A stretch of 64,000 nt of DNA, taken from the NCBI GenBank assembly GCA_003255065.1, contig QAOA01001448.1, positions 1,196,825-1,260,824 on the forward strand. The letters are read 5' to 3'. The notes under the pieces are model-generated. The model ran no database searches. It saw only the letters and a program-made list of their open reading frames with translations, and was not told the DNA's origin. A program made the translations under genes and the position numbers. How positions within the stretch are numbered: position 1 is the first letter of the stretch; the number at the start of each line of letters is the position of its first letter. This document shows, in pieces, positions 1 to 11,727 of the stretch. Source of the DNA: Cercis canadensis (taxonomy: Eukaryota > Streptophyta > Magnoliopsida > Fabales > Fabaceae).

Positions 1-3000
1 TGCAAAACATCATGTTTCCGTGAAGATCAGATTCTATAACTACCAATATTCTAGTTTTAAAGCTAGTTTTTCTCATCTTTGACCTTGTTTCCAAATTTAT
101 CAAACCTATATATGTATACTAGTCATCTAACACAATGTTAGATCTTCCCTTGTTATCACTTTCAATTTTTTTACCACTATCAAATTCTCTAAAAATCGGA
201 TAATATCCATAAAGTCTAATACTATATGAACTATTTATTCAGGTATTGCTGTCTAATAACATACTAGGGGATTTAAAAGACAGTACTAGAGTTGAGGTTG
301 TTTGCCCATTGCACTAGAGGTACAAACTAGTCAACTGTAAGAATTTAAATGACATGTTCTTTTTAATATATATTTTTTAAAAAAAATAACAGGAGTTTTC
401 ATTTCACTATCCATGAGCTTATATCTTACAAAAATATTATAAATATAAAACTGAATTTTCAACCCTTTCAAGCAACAGAGACACGGAGGAGCAGTTTTTG
501 GGAAAGTAATCCTTCAATGGCCGAGAATTCCAAAAGGAATATGAAAATTAAAGCAAAGCTTTTCTGTACCATGGAAAATTAGCAGAACCACTGCTAATGC
601 GATTAACAATCATAATTCTGAGAAAAGGCTATTTAAATTTTTGTGTAAAACCCTACAAGTTCCCTTTGCCAGAAAGAGCAAGGCCATTCTATCTATTCCT
701 TCTGCAAGACAGCATCCTTAACTGATTAACTAAGTTTCAGAACAAATATACGATGTAAATTATATGATGAACACTATATATGCGATCTTATCACAAAATA
801 CCCTTCATTATGAAGAAGATATAACCGCGAAGAATTTTGATTACTAACCAACCAGAAGATAAACGACCCAGATCCACCTCTATGAAAGTTTGTAATCAAA
901 GCTGATGAGGATGTTCACAAATTAACATATAACGAACAGACCAAGACGTATATCCAACGAAAAACAAAAGAAAGAATGGCAAACAGAAAACAACCAAGTA
1001 CATTGGTACGAAGATTGACAAACCCACATAATTACAACCAAACAGTTTTCAATTAATCGAAATATTAAGGACCCAGAGACATTTATGGATCTTTTTTTAC
1101 ATCCTATAATATTATATACACACAAAGTGCATAATCCAGAGCAGCAGCACGGGGACACACATTGAACAAGATAAAGAGCATTGCTAGGATTAATGACAGA
1201 GGAAAATGAATATTAGCTAACCTACATGGAAGTGTTTGAAACGTCAAATGCTAAAACTAAAAGGGAAGCGTGAGAAAATGGGTACTCTTATTTTGAGTTG
1301 ATTTGCATATCTTATCAAACTTTAGTATCAAAGGCATTTAAAGCAAGTACCAAAAACAAAAGCAAAGGAAAAAACGTTAAAGGGAAAGGAGAGAAAAAGA
1401 ACCTGGTGAGAAAGAACTGAGCTTTAATGGCTGTACACAAGGGAGAATTCGCGGGGCATGAGGGAGTGAGGGAGAGAGAAGAGGGAACGAAGAAAATAAA
1501 ATGTACCTTCTCAGTGTGTTTTAAACCACGACGCGTAGCCTTATACAAATAGACTCGGCCGAGTTCATAAGAATCGAGTTGACGTGATTTAAAAGGTTGT
1601 CTTTCCTTTCCTCATGAAGATCGAGTAAATTTGATGACTAAATTCAACTAATTGGAACTCATAAACAACATTTTATACAGCGAATTGATATATTTGACGA
1701 GTCAACTCATGAGTTAATTCAGTGGGTTTGCTAAAAGACCTGATATTGTGGGTATTTAATGAACGTGATTCAAACTAACGATCTTGTATACCACATATAT
1801 ATATATATGTTTGTAGTAGACAAGAGTTAAATATGTAAGTGAAACTATTAGTAATTGAGAGGGAGCGATAACCAATAAATCTCTTTCAATAAGTGTAATT
1901 TTAAATATTCGAACTCATAATCTTTGATTAATAATACATTTAGGCTTAATTTACTTCTATTGAACCAACACCTTATTGATTAACAAGCTAAACATGTGAA
2001 CATGTAATCATATATAAGCTGAGTCGCCTAGATTTTAAATATTTTGTGTGTCAATATATGAATATTGTCATAAAGTGGAATATTGAAGTATTGGAATGAT
2101 TATACAGTGGCTTGGTTTCACTCACATCCCAATTGAAATAGTTTTCTTGGCAACATCGACATCGGATCCAAGAATATATATTTTATTGTGTGCAAAATGG
2201 ACTACAAGAGAAAGCATTAGAGAAGATCAAATGACTTATCGTCGAGTGATACTAAAATTGTTTTCAAAATTTATAAGTTTTGTATTTAAATTCATAATTG
2301 TAGCTTAAGTATCAAAAAACAAAGGCTTAGCAAAACTAACAATAGACAGTCATGAAAATTCCCATGCATTCATTTTGCTAAAGAATAAAACATATTATTT
2401 AGTGTTGTAATAGTTCACTTCAAAAGATTAAAATTACTTTTTCAAAGAAAATTAAATGTGTTTTCTTAACGTACGTAATTTTAAAATATTGATAGTTTAG
2501 GTATAATTAGGAAAAAATCATCCATGTAAATCAGTTAAGAGGTTTTAAGTCTAAAATCTTTATTTATGTCATGAAGATCCTTTGTACCAAAAAAAAATCT
2601 TCTTCAAATTTTAAAGTTTTTAAATTTATATGTTGGTGTAAAATTTTATACATTATCATCAATTAGAAAAGTATCACATCAAAGATGTTTTACCAATAAT
2701 AAATTATTTTAACAATTTGTTTATACATGGCAACACATGATTGGATGACTATGTAAAATTCTTTTACATTAACTTGAATCAAAATGAGATTAATTTTAAA
2801 AATATAAGTTATTTCCAAGTACTGAAAACAAGTATTTACTTAAAACTATATAACATACTGAATTTATTTGTTGTCATTGATAAGACTTATTAACTTTATT
2901 AATTGGAAAAAGAAAGAAAAAAAAACCCAATTAAATACTCAATAAAATGTCACTGATATTTTTTGTCTGAAAATTTTTCTTATAACAAAATAGAAGCTAA

Positions 3001-3180
3001 GCCACTTTGTATAAAGCATTGAAAAAAGCATCAATTTTTTCTACAACGATTTCATTTGTTGTAATATTAATAATGTTTCTATAAATATTATATTATATAT
3101 AAGCAACTAACTTCTACACTACTTTTGAAATTTAATCAATAACATGACGAAATATAAAACCTTATATATAAGACTTAGAC
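1..3180. other. AT-rich intergenic DNA, left edge
   Basis: No coding exon could be supported. Around 1432-1560 the minus strand has a C/T-rich stretch with a short ATG reading frame (about 1436-1473) followed by a possible splice donor (CACCAG/GTTC, near 1403). This would fit the 5' leader of a minus-strand gene lying to the left of the window, but nothing recognisable follows it here. 1560-3180 is AT-rich with no recognisable protein. Confidence 0.3.
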
Positions 3181-3310
3181 TAATTTCTGTGGGTGAACAA
3201 GAGAGCCAGAGGAAAAAGGGGCGAGCCGAAAATGGAGAAAAGATAGTTGTCAATTACTTGTCATACGGCTTCATGTTTAGCGGGCGCGGGTAAATGCAAA
3301 TCCCATTTTA

Positions 3311-3530
3311 TGGCCCAAAGACGTTTGGTCAAACTCAATTACTCAATGTTTTGGGCCTTAGCAAGATCGGTTTAAACGAGGCTTATAATGCAGTGAGAAC
3401 TGGGCCTGCTAAGCCTCATAGTAAACTACATAGGCCACGCGAAAGAGAGAGAAAAAAAAGAAAAAGGTGGAAAGTCTAAACCAGAGCAGAGGGGGTACTT
3501 GAGTGTTTCTGCTGAACTGGGCCCATTTTT
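3311..3530. promoter_or_regulatory. Cluster of TGGGCC/GGCCCA (site II-like) motifs
   Basis: At least four GGCCC/GGGCC motifs lie close together (near 3314, 3354, 3402 and 3520) in otherwise AT-rich DNA. Such TGGGCY elements are the TCP-bound 'site II' motifs of many plant promoters of growth and organelle-related genes. No gene starts in the following sequence, which is interrupted by repeats and an assembly break. It may be a promoter remnant or a promoter separated from its gene. The assignment is inference. Confidence 0.3.
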
Positions 3531-3551
3531 TTCTTTAAAAAAAAAGAAAAT

Positions 3552-3638
3552 AGTTCCAGTCAAGCTAATTGTAAGACAAAACAATGCTTATTCTGTTACC
3601 ACAGTTTTGTCTTTTTGGGTTGATGATGCAGTTTTAGG
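3552..3638 (+). repeat. 87-bp direct repeat, copy 1
   Basis: Identical over 87 bp to 3975-4061. The second copy starts directly after a single N (3974). The identity and the adjacent N point to overlapping contig ends carrying two alleles instead of a real duplication. Confidence 0.8.
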
Positions 3639-3973
3639 CAATGTTTTAAAAACCGGACCGGACCGTGCGGTCCGACCGGTCCAACCGCTGCCCGTTTGGA
3701 AATCCGGTCCGATTCATACCCCTAAACCGTTGTAGCGGTTAAACCGCCTAAAACCGGAGAGAACCGCCAAAACCGGTGTGAACCGGTGAACCGGTCCGGT
3801 TTTAGAAAACCGGACAGCTTGCAAAATTGCTAACTTAGAAGCGAAATTGCTCTTGGGTGAATTCGATCCCCTCTCCTTTTTTTCAAATGTGGCATTCTTT
3901 ACCACCAGGACATATCAATTCTTGAGTATAATATCACATATAAATATATTTATTAATAAACTAGTTAAGAAAT
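3639..3973. mobile_element. CCGG-rich non-autonomous DNA-transposon-like fragment
   Basis: The sequence starts CAATGTTTTAAAAACCGG and continues with many ACCGG/CCGGT repeats and the palindromic core ACCGTGCGGTCCGACCGGT, then turns AT-rich. Plant non-autonomous DNA transposons (hAT-like) often open with CAxTGTTTTAAAA followed by CCGG-rich subterminal repeats; that family link is from memory and not tested. The far terminal inverted repeat is not seen, because the stretch stops at an N. The allele after the N lacks it, as expected for an insertion polymorphism. Confidence 0.4.
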
Positions 3974-3974
3974 N

Positions 3975-4061
3975 AGTTCCAGTCAAGCTAATTGTAAGAC
4001 AAAACAATGCTTATTCTGTTACCACAGTTTTGTCTTTTTGGGTTGATGATGCAGTTTTAGG
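3975..4061 (+). repeat. 87-bp direct repeat, copy 2
   Basis: Exact copy of 3552-3638, placed immediately after the N at 3974. It continues into different sequence (TAGTATTCTATTCGGG), as an allele without the 3639-3973 insertion would. Confidence 0.8.
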
Positions 4062-4329
4062 TAGTATTCTATTCGGGCTAGTGTGCCCGCACATCCAGTA
4101 GTCCACTTTTCCTGTCCGGTCCCGAAAGCAGGGGATAAATTCTAAAAGGATTTTCCTTTGTAGTTTTAAAAGCGGATTCTAATATTATTTTAAAAATAAA
4201 TTCCTTAACTAGTATAGATTAGAAACTATTTACAAAATTGATGTAGTTTTGAAAAAGAAAAGGAAACATTCAAGTAAGATTAAAGCTTTAAAAACTCAAG
4301 AGGATTTTTAAAGGGGTAAAACTCTTTTA

Positions 4330-7300
4330 AGGTCAACATGACCAATTGGCAAAGCAACATCTCTTGTTGTAATTTAGACCATGAATCTAACTATTTTAGG
4401 CATGATTGTCATGGAAAAAATAATAACTTAGAAGGAGTAGTAAATTTCATAGTAAACTTGGCATATTACTCAGTTGAAAACATAGAGAAACTAGAAAAGA
4501 TGTTAAAAGTAATATCTGAAATTGAAAAATTAGACTTGACCAATGAGAGTAAATGGTTGTTAAAAAATGTTGAACAAAAGTTAAAAACCTTACCAATGAA
4601 AAATCAAGAGTCATGTATATGTGATTGGGGAGCAGGTTTAAAATGACACCACCAAAGCATGTAAAAATGATACAAAAAGAAAACAATCACGAGAAGATAT
4701 ATTAAAAAATCAGAAAAATGCTGAAACAATAGAAGATAAGATGTATTGGGAACAAAAATTACAAAATTTAGATTTTCCTAAGAATGATGAAGGAAGAATT
4801 TGTACTATAAAATATGAAAATGGAGAAGAAAGATCTGGGAGTACGAATGAATTTTCTATATGGAATTCAGCCGAATTAGAAGCATATTTCAAAAGATACA
4901 TTGAATATTTAAAAGCATAAGAAGAAATGGCAAAAAAGGGAAAAAATAAAATACCTAGATAACCACCTCCAAGTTTTGTAAAAGAAATCTTAGATAGAAA
5001 CCAAGAACATTATTTTATTGAAGCTGTCCCGGGAAAACTAGAAGGAGAAACTAGAACTAGTAGATATAAAACACTTGTTAGATATGAATTTATGCCTAGT
5101 CTTGATAAAAAACCTCAAGTAGTAGCCACAACGGGAGTTTATCTAGATATAAACTGTGTGAAAGATCTAAAGAAAATAATTGAAGATTGGGTACAAGCAA
5201 ATGATATTGTAGTAAAGGCAAATGGTTGGAGTACTGAATTCACAAAGAGTTTCTTAAAAGAAACTCTAAGAGGAATAGCTAAAAATATATGGGAAAGGTT
5301 CAAATTCGCCTAAATTTTGCTTTAAAGATAAGATAAATTTATGGGAAAGGTTCAAAGATTCGCCTAAAATGATATAACTTTTTTATGACTAGAGAAATAA
5401 AACAAGAGTTTTGTGGAGAGCAAGATAATGAAGGGCTTTATGAAGAAAGCATTAGAGAAAAACTAACAAAGCTAAGAATATGTGATATGTGTTGATTTGA
5501 TGAGTATACATGTGAGTTTCAGAAGTACTACTATGAGCTAAACAACTCTGAGACTTATTTTTGGATTGAGCAATTTTTTGACAAATTGCCTCAACCATGG
5601 AATCAACTCATAGCCCAAAGATATAAGAAATATCTAAAAGAAGATGAAAGGATAGATACTTTAGGATTGAGAATCCAAATATTGCATTAACACTCTTGCT
5701 ATGGAAGACTCTAAGAAAAGATTAGAAGGAAGTATGAGTAAAAATTATTGTGGAAAACTAGTTGATATACCTGGACAATATGGATGTCATAGAGAAAAGA
5801 AACATANTAAAGAAGGGGGACCGAATCGTTTACTTCATTAAAATAGGGGGACCAAAATTGCAATTAAGCCAAAAATATAAGAAGTACTTCAAAAGGTTTA
5901 AGAACTACAAAAAGAAACAAAAGAAAAGAAATACTTTAGAAGAAGAATAAGCTATCAAAATAGACCTTTTGATAAAAATAACCCTCCATGTCCACAAGGA
6001 AAACCTACATCTGAATGTACTTGCTGGATTTGTAAAGAAAAAGGTCATATAGCCCCTGAATGTCCTAAAAGACATCCTAAGAAAAATGCAAAACTAATAA
6101 AGGCCTATGAAGAACTAGATTCTGAATATGAAATAATAAGTGATTCTGAAATCTTAGACACGGAAAGTATTTATGAATGAGAATACTTAGATAATGAGTC
6201 TGAAGAAGAAGAAGAATATGGATATGTAAGAATGATGACTGAAGAAATAGAAAACTTTGGAACTACTAGTTTATAAAAACTGTATCAAACTGAAGAAAGC
6301 TGGAAAATAGAACCTGGAAGACTTTCTCAGCAATAGAAAGAATATGAGAATTATTTTTTAAAGAAAAATGAGAAGAGAATTTTGGATAAATCATCAAAAA
6401 AGCCAGATATATCAAAAAAGAATAGCCAACTTAACAGTAGAAATGACAAATGAATGCCACGAAGCCTTGAAAGATTTCTTTGGAGCATGGACTAAGGTGA
6501 CATATGGCAGCATGCATGATAATGAAGAAACACCTGGAAACATGCATGATAATGAATATACACTTGGTGACATGCATGAGAATGAGCATGGATAGAATGA
6601 CCACGTATTTGATGCAGATGCATGGGACTACATTGTGAATCAAATGGAAAGATGAATTGTCACAATCAGTTACCACCTCTGAATCAGTTTCTTTGTGACA
6701 AAACCTTTGTAAGATAGTAGAATTAGGTGAAGGAACAGTTGAGTCATGTGACTCTTGTACAATACATGAGCACTCATGCAAAGTGCTTGAACCTTATCTC
6801 TTATTTTGTGAAGAGTAGAATCCAAAGTTTGAAGTCCGCTCTTTTGTCTATAAAAGGGAAATGGACTGCGTCTTGTAATGCAGAGTTGAGTAGGGTATGA
6901 TAAAAAGAAAGCTAAGTATGTTGAGAGAAGCTATGTTCTAAAAAACTTCCTTTAGTTCGAAGGGAGTAGAGTCTGTAATCTTACTAAAGCTATCATCAAT
7001 AAAAGAACTGTTCCTTTGTATCTTTGGCTGGCTTCTTATAATTCATAGTCATTATCTCCAAAAATCCTCAAACCCAGTAAGAATAGGGTTATGCAAAACT
7101 TCTTTACATCATATTCCTGGTATTGAGAAGAATCTATAATAAAGATTACAAGAAGAAGTTGCAATGCTAAGGTGATTGCTAGTCAAGGTAGGAGAGAAGG
7201 TCTATAGTTGAAGAACAGCAAACAAAGCTGAGTGGACAAACTACCCACATGTATCTTTTAATCAATTAAAGAATGCTTTCTAAGCTTATTGTAGACTTAA

Positions 7301-7400
7301 AACTGAAAGGACTTCAATTATTATAAAAGTTAAAACTTTTAATTTTGGTTGAAAGTGTTTAAAATTAGTGTGTATGTTTGAAATTGGTATCAAAGCCTTC
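4330..7400 (+). mobile_element. Endogenous pararetrovirus fossil (Caulimoviridae), broken
   Basis: A roughly 3-kb remnant in plus orientation. Parts seen: lysine- and glutamate-rich reading-frame pieces upstream (4.3-5.9 kb); a capsid-type zinc knuckle of C-x2-C-x4-H-x4-C form (6022-6063, CWICKEKGHIAPEC) followed by an acidic stretch; a pararetrovirus-like promoter with TATAAAAGG (about 6850); a possible AATAAA polyadenylation signal (about 6999); and a primer-binding-like site TGGTATCAAAGC (7385-7396) resembling the initiator-Met tRNA site. No protease, reverse transcriptase or RNase H region is seen, so a large part is missing. The reading frames are broken at several places, about half a dozen or more, so the copy is old and inactive. 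Genus not assignable. Confidence 0.7.
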
Positions 7401-8581
7401 GGTATGCTGTGTTTAGGTATTAGAATTTACTTCCTTTATATATAAAGGTTCAATAGCAAACAAAAATTAGGCACACCTTGTTAGTAATTAAAATTGCTAT
7501 AAGGTATCACACAAAGGGGACCACTTGATTTTTTTTAAAAAATTATTAAAAAAATAAAAAATAAAAGTAACTCATTTAATGAAATAGTTTTAAGACTAAC
7601 CCATTTAGAGAAATAGTTGTAACAATATCCTATTAAGGGAAATATTTTTACAAAAAACATTGTTAAAGGGAATGGTCCTTTAAAAGCAAGCGTTCAACAT
7701 AAGGTTCTTAAACCTTGCCATCAGCCATATGGGTGCTAGCAAGTACCAGCTACTATAGTTATTGGATCTGCATAAAAAACTCCATAGCCGAAGACCACTC
7801 TATAGTCTTGAAGAAGCAATTGAGAAGTGGGGAATCCTGTGGTTCTTTTCCAACTGTGAAAAGCATTATACGAAGTAGTGACTCAAGATTTAATAACAAG
7901 CTGAGTAAAGGATATTGGAGTAATTTTCTTGGGGTAACTTTTTGGTTGGACTTTTATTTGTTTTTTTATGAGATTTTGGACGTATCATTGGCATCTTATT
8001 CAGTAATATTAGAATAATCTATATAACAAGATGAGTAACAAGTTCAGTAAAATAAATATAGAATTTGTCATTTGTAAATTACAAACAAATAAAAAAATAG
8101 TAAAATGATAATACGGAAAGAATATTACATAACCAGTCACCATCTAACTATATAATTATAAATATAATTAACCAGAGAATACACAGTACACACATTAATA
8201 ACTTCTCCTGTTTCTTTCTCTCCTTTTCCTCAATGGTGGGAACTCCAACTACATAAGCTATAGCACAAACCTAGATTATTTCCGGGTCTACAGAACTATA
8301 TTGCGTTATCCCCATCAAAACGTGTTCATACCCAAAATGAATGAGTGAATGAATAAAATAAATAAAGGATACTCATATCAAAGCAGAGAAACGCGATAGG
8401 GAATCTTGACCTTTATTGCGTACAGATCAAGGGAACTTTAACACAAACGGCATCATGTAAACTGTAAAGAATCCCAAGCATCTTGGCGCATGTCCATTAA
8501 TCGTCCAATACATTACTCTACGGCACTGATTATGTGCATAAGGCTCAAGAAAAGAAAAACTAAGATGCAAAGTTGATGGTC
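7400..8581. other. Intergenic DNA without recognisable gene
   Basis: AT-rich. A 100-codon open frame at 7715-8017 shows no recognisable domain and no supporting splice or start context. Nothing else can be supported. Confidence 0.4.
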
Positions 8582-9292
8582 AGTGATTCTTGTAGAAAAT
8601 GTATATTTGCAAACTAAAGACACAAATAAAGTATATTTCAAACTATTTCCACAATTACAGCAGTTTTTTTTTTTTTCCCCCTTCAGTGTCGAATTTTGGT
8701 ATCACGCAAAGTGTCGAATTTTTCCTAGATCTTCCTTCAAGTGCCGCATTTTGGTAGTGTAATTTTTTTTTTAAATGGCTTCAAGTGTCACATTTTGAAG
8801 CAGTGGAGAGCCGAATTTTGGCAATTGTCTCCTTCTAAATGCCGCATTATGGCATTTTGCTTTTTGTTTTTTTTTACATTTGCTTGAAGTGCCGAATTAT
8901 CATCAAAAGAGAGAGCCAAATTTCCATTTTTGACTCCTATCAAGTGCCAAATTTTGGCATAACTTATTTGTTTTTTTATTTTTATTTTTACTTGAAGTGT
9001 CGATTTGTGAGGTGAGGGGAGAGTTGAATTTTCAATGGTGGCTCCCTTGTAGTGCCGAATTTTCAAAATGCGACACTTGAAGCCATTTTTTTTTTAAAAA
9101 AAAAAATTTACACTACCAAAATGCAGCACTTGAAGGAAGATCCAAAAAAAATTTGACACTCTGCATGATGCCAAAATTCGACACCAAAGGAGAAGAGTAA
9201 AAAAAAAAAACTACCCTAATTGTGGAAATAGTTTGAAATATTCCTTATTTGTGTCTTTGGTTTTCAAATATGCATTATCTACAAGAATCACT
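8582..9292. mobile_element. Fold-back (MITE-like) element with internal motif array
   Basis: The ends form a long inverted repeat: AGTGATTCTTGTAGAAAATG at 8582 is matched in reverse by CATTATCTACAAGAATCACT ending at 9292. Pairing continues inward for about 220 bp with interruptions (for example the TTTCAAACTATTTCCACAATT block near 8636 and its reverse near 9213). Between and within the arms a degenerate motif close to AAGTGCCGAATTTTGG occurs about 12 times in plus orientation (8684-9065) and about 4 times reversed (9066-9190). No coding capacity. An RNA read through it could form a long hairpin. Family not recognised; no clear target-site duplication was identified. Confidence 0.6.
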
Positions 9293-10604
9293 CCAACATT
9301 ATATTTAGTATTTTTTTGAAAGGTCAGGACATTTTTGAGCTAGTTTTTGCATATAAAAACTAAGTATTTCCTTAGACAATTTTAAGAGCTTGTACCTAAT
9401 ATTCACCGGCTAAAGAACACACTACATACTCGTATATAGCCTTAGTTAATTATTTCCAATCTGAATGAGTTCTTGCTTTTCTCTTTTACATGATAGGTAA
9501 TATAAGCATTACTATTTAGGTTTTATGAATTTCTAATTGTGAAAGTTAAAGAAATGCAACGCAGAGTTTGACCAAAAACCTAACGCATTAAAAATTATAA
9601 AGGAATAAATGCTATGGCCACCAAAGATTGTCAAAAACATAATTTACTCCAAAGTATAAGCTAAGATAATATGGTATACATGTAACGTCTTCTTTTTAGG
9701 TACATTTAGGTTAGATCTGTCCCAGAACATAAAAACGCACAAAAATTGTCCTCCACTTATGTGAGTAGTACGAATAAAAAGATTATACTATTGTTTAATA
9801 ATCAAAGTGTATCAGAATCGCATATATTATATGGATATAAGTGGAATGGCTGGAGGAACAATTATACCATACCCAGTAAACCTTTGATTATGAAACTTAA
9901 AAAATTTCAATGCTACATCTTGCGCTAGATGTGCCGGATAATTTTTAATTCACTGATTCAGCTTTGTTCCGACACAATAGAAAGCAGAAGGTTCCACACT
10001 ATTAACTAGATCTCTAAATCAAAAGCATGGGCAACGGTAGAACACACTAATCATTTTTATTCTATATCTTCTAACTTCTTGAATCCAATTCATTTTTACT
10101 CATTTTATATATTCTAATTGAATAATTTAGCTGTAATACAAGATGTTGCCTATTCTTGAAGTCTCTCTCCCAACAATGTAATCCTATTCTTGTATTTAGT
10201 TGAACAATTCATATTCTTAGATACTTCTCTTTTCTTTTTTTTGATCGGAGATACTTCTCTTTTCTAATGTTACTAGAGAGAGAATAAGAAGGTTAAATAT
10301 ACATATAGCTTAAAATCACTTTTTCAGAAAAAAAGAAGAAGATGTATTAGGTTATCTCTTATTATTTAGCTTTTTGAGACTAAATGTTCTCTTATAATCC
10401 CACTCACAAAGTGATCACTATAAATTAATATCGTAGCACGATGAAGATATGAGTGTCTTGACATGCGACATTCATATCGTGTTTCACAAAACGTTGCATT
10501 TACATAAGCACGCACATGTATAAACAGTTAATCTACATCAAAACAAGTTTGTCAATAAATCAAAAGCAGCATGCAAGGAAAAAGTTTGTTACCTGATTTT
10601 GGAA
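9293..10604. other. Intergenic and upstream region of the NF-YB gene
   Basis: AT-rich with no coding signal. A short local duplication (ATACTTCTCTTTTCT, about 10220-10265) is present. It should include the NF-YB promoter, but no core element is convincing enough to mark. Confidence 0.4.
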
Positions 10605-11051
10605 ATGGACAATGAGCAAGATAGCCTGTTGCCAATTGCAAATGTGGGTCGGATCATGAAGCAAATTCTTCCTCCTAGTGCAAAGATCTCCAAAGAAAGC
10701 AAACAAGTAATGCAAGAATGTGCTACAGAGTTCATAAGTTTTGTGACTAGTGAGGCTTCTGACAAGTGTCACAAGGAGAATCGGAAGACCGTCAATGGGG
10801 ATGACATCTGTTGGGCTCTGAGTGCCTTAGGGTTTGACAACTATGCTGAGGCCATAGTAAGGTACTTGCATAAATACAGGCAAGCTGAGAGGGAGAAAGC
10901 AAATCAAAGCAAAGGTGATAACGCCCAAGAAAAGTATGAAGCATCATCAACCAAGAGAAACAGCCAACAAGAGAAGCAAACTGAAATTCATGCTCCACTA
11001 GAACGTAGGGTTACTGAGAACGCTGAAATCTCTCCTGCAAATCAATCTTGA
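10605..11051 (+). CDS. NF-YB histone-fold transcription factor subunit (NF-YB4/5-like)
   Basis: Encodes 148 aa in one exon. NF-YB pairs with NF-YC through a histone fold, and the dimer recruits NF-YA (or CO-like factors) to CCAAT and related promoter elements in the nucleus. Residues about 4-95 are the complete NF-YB core: [16 protein letters not shown], then [20 protein letters not shown], then [18 protein letters not shown] and the YLHKYR end. The lysine- and glutamine-rich tail is unconserved. The short N-terminus and core wording resemble Arabidopsis NF-YB4/NF-YB5 more than the LEC1 class. The start chosen is the ATG at 10605; the in-frame TTG six bases earlier is not a plant start. The lack of introns is common in this family. 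The neighbours give no functional context. Confidence 0.93.
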   Translation: MDNEQDSLLPIANVGRIMKQILPPSAKISKESKQVMQECATEFISFVTSEASDKCHKENRKTVNGDDICWALSALGFDNYAEAIVRYLHKYRQAEREKANQSKGDNAQEKYEASSTKRNSQQEKQTEIHAPLERRVTENAEISPANQS

Positions 11052-11727
11052 TGATTAGTCTACCTTTTTGGTGAACAAGAACAAGGTGATAACGAACAAC
11101 AGCGAAGAAGAATGAAGCCGATCAATTATTATCAGCTAAAAAAATTTAACACTTTACTTGTGTTGAATACTGTGAGGTAATATGTAACTGTGCTGTGCTC
11201 AAATTTAACACTTTATCAGCTACACCCGTTTTGTTCTTTTGTTGGAGTACGCATGTTGTCTACTTTGGTATTGGGTACTAGCAGCTCTCTATTTTTGATG
11301 ATAAGTAGCAGTACTTCATTAATTGATATAGATCTGAGCATATTCTAGAAGATCAAAATTAGGAAATTTTTTTCCGAAATCATCTCTGCATCCAAGTAAA
11401 TCTTGGGTTCTTTGCTGCATAGCTTAGAAAAGATATGAAGCAGCAGGTTTCATATAATCGTTTGAGCAAAGTTTATTTTCTTGTTCAAGATAAAAGGATA
11501 ATTTTAGTAAAATATAAGATTGATGAGTTTAGATTTCCACGTTCAACTCAGCATAGTCCAAATCTTTCAATGTCTTCAACTGAGTAATTAGGCCAGTTTA
11601 TAAAAAACTCTTTCATTTTCCCTTCTATCTTACCATTTCATTTATTTCGGCACTGGGAAAATCACCCTCTACCAGTTTTTCAACGTGTAGCATGTATCAG
11701 CTAGATAAGTTCAGTGGGAACAAGCCG
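11052..11727. other. Downstream region of the NF-YB gene
   Basis: 3'-flanking sequence of NF-YB, presumably with its 3' UTR. No coding signal or strong repeat seen. Confidence 0.4.

Noticed and set aside
6431-6781. 116-codon minus frame within the viral fossil
   Set aside because: Antisense shadow of short CATGCATGATAATGA-type repeats; no known viral antisense gene.
7715-8017. 100-codon plus-strand open frame
   Set aside because: No domain, unlikely composition for a conserved protein, and no splice or promoter context.
10599-10604. Start of NF-YB two codons earlier at TTG
   Set aside because: TTG is not a normal plant nuclear start; the ATG at 10605 gives the usual short N-terminus.
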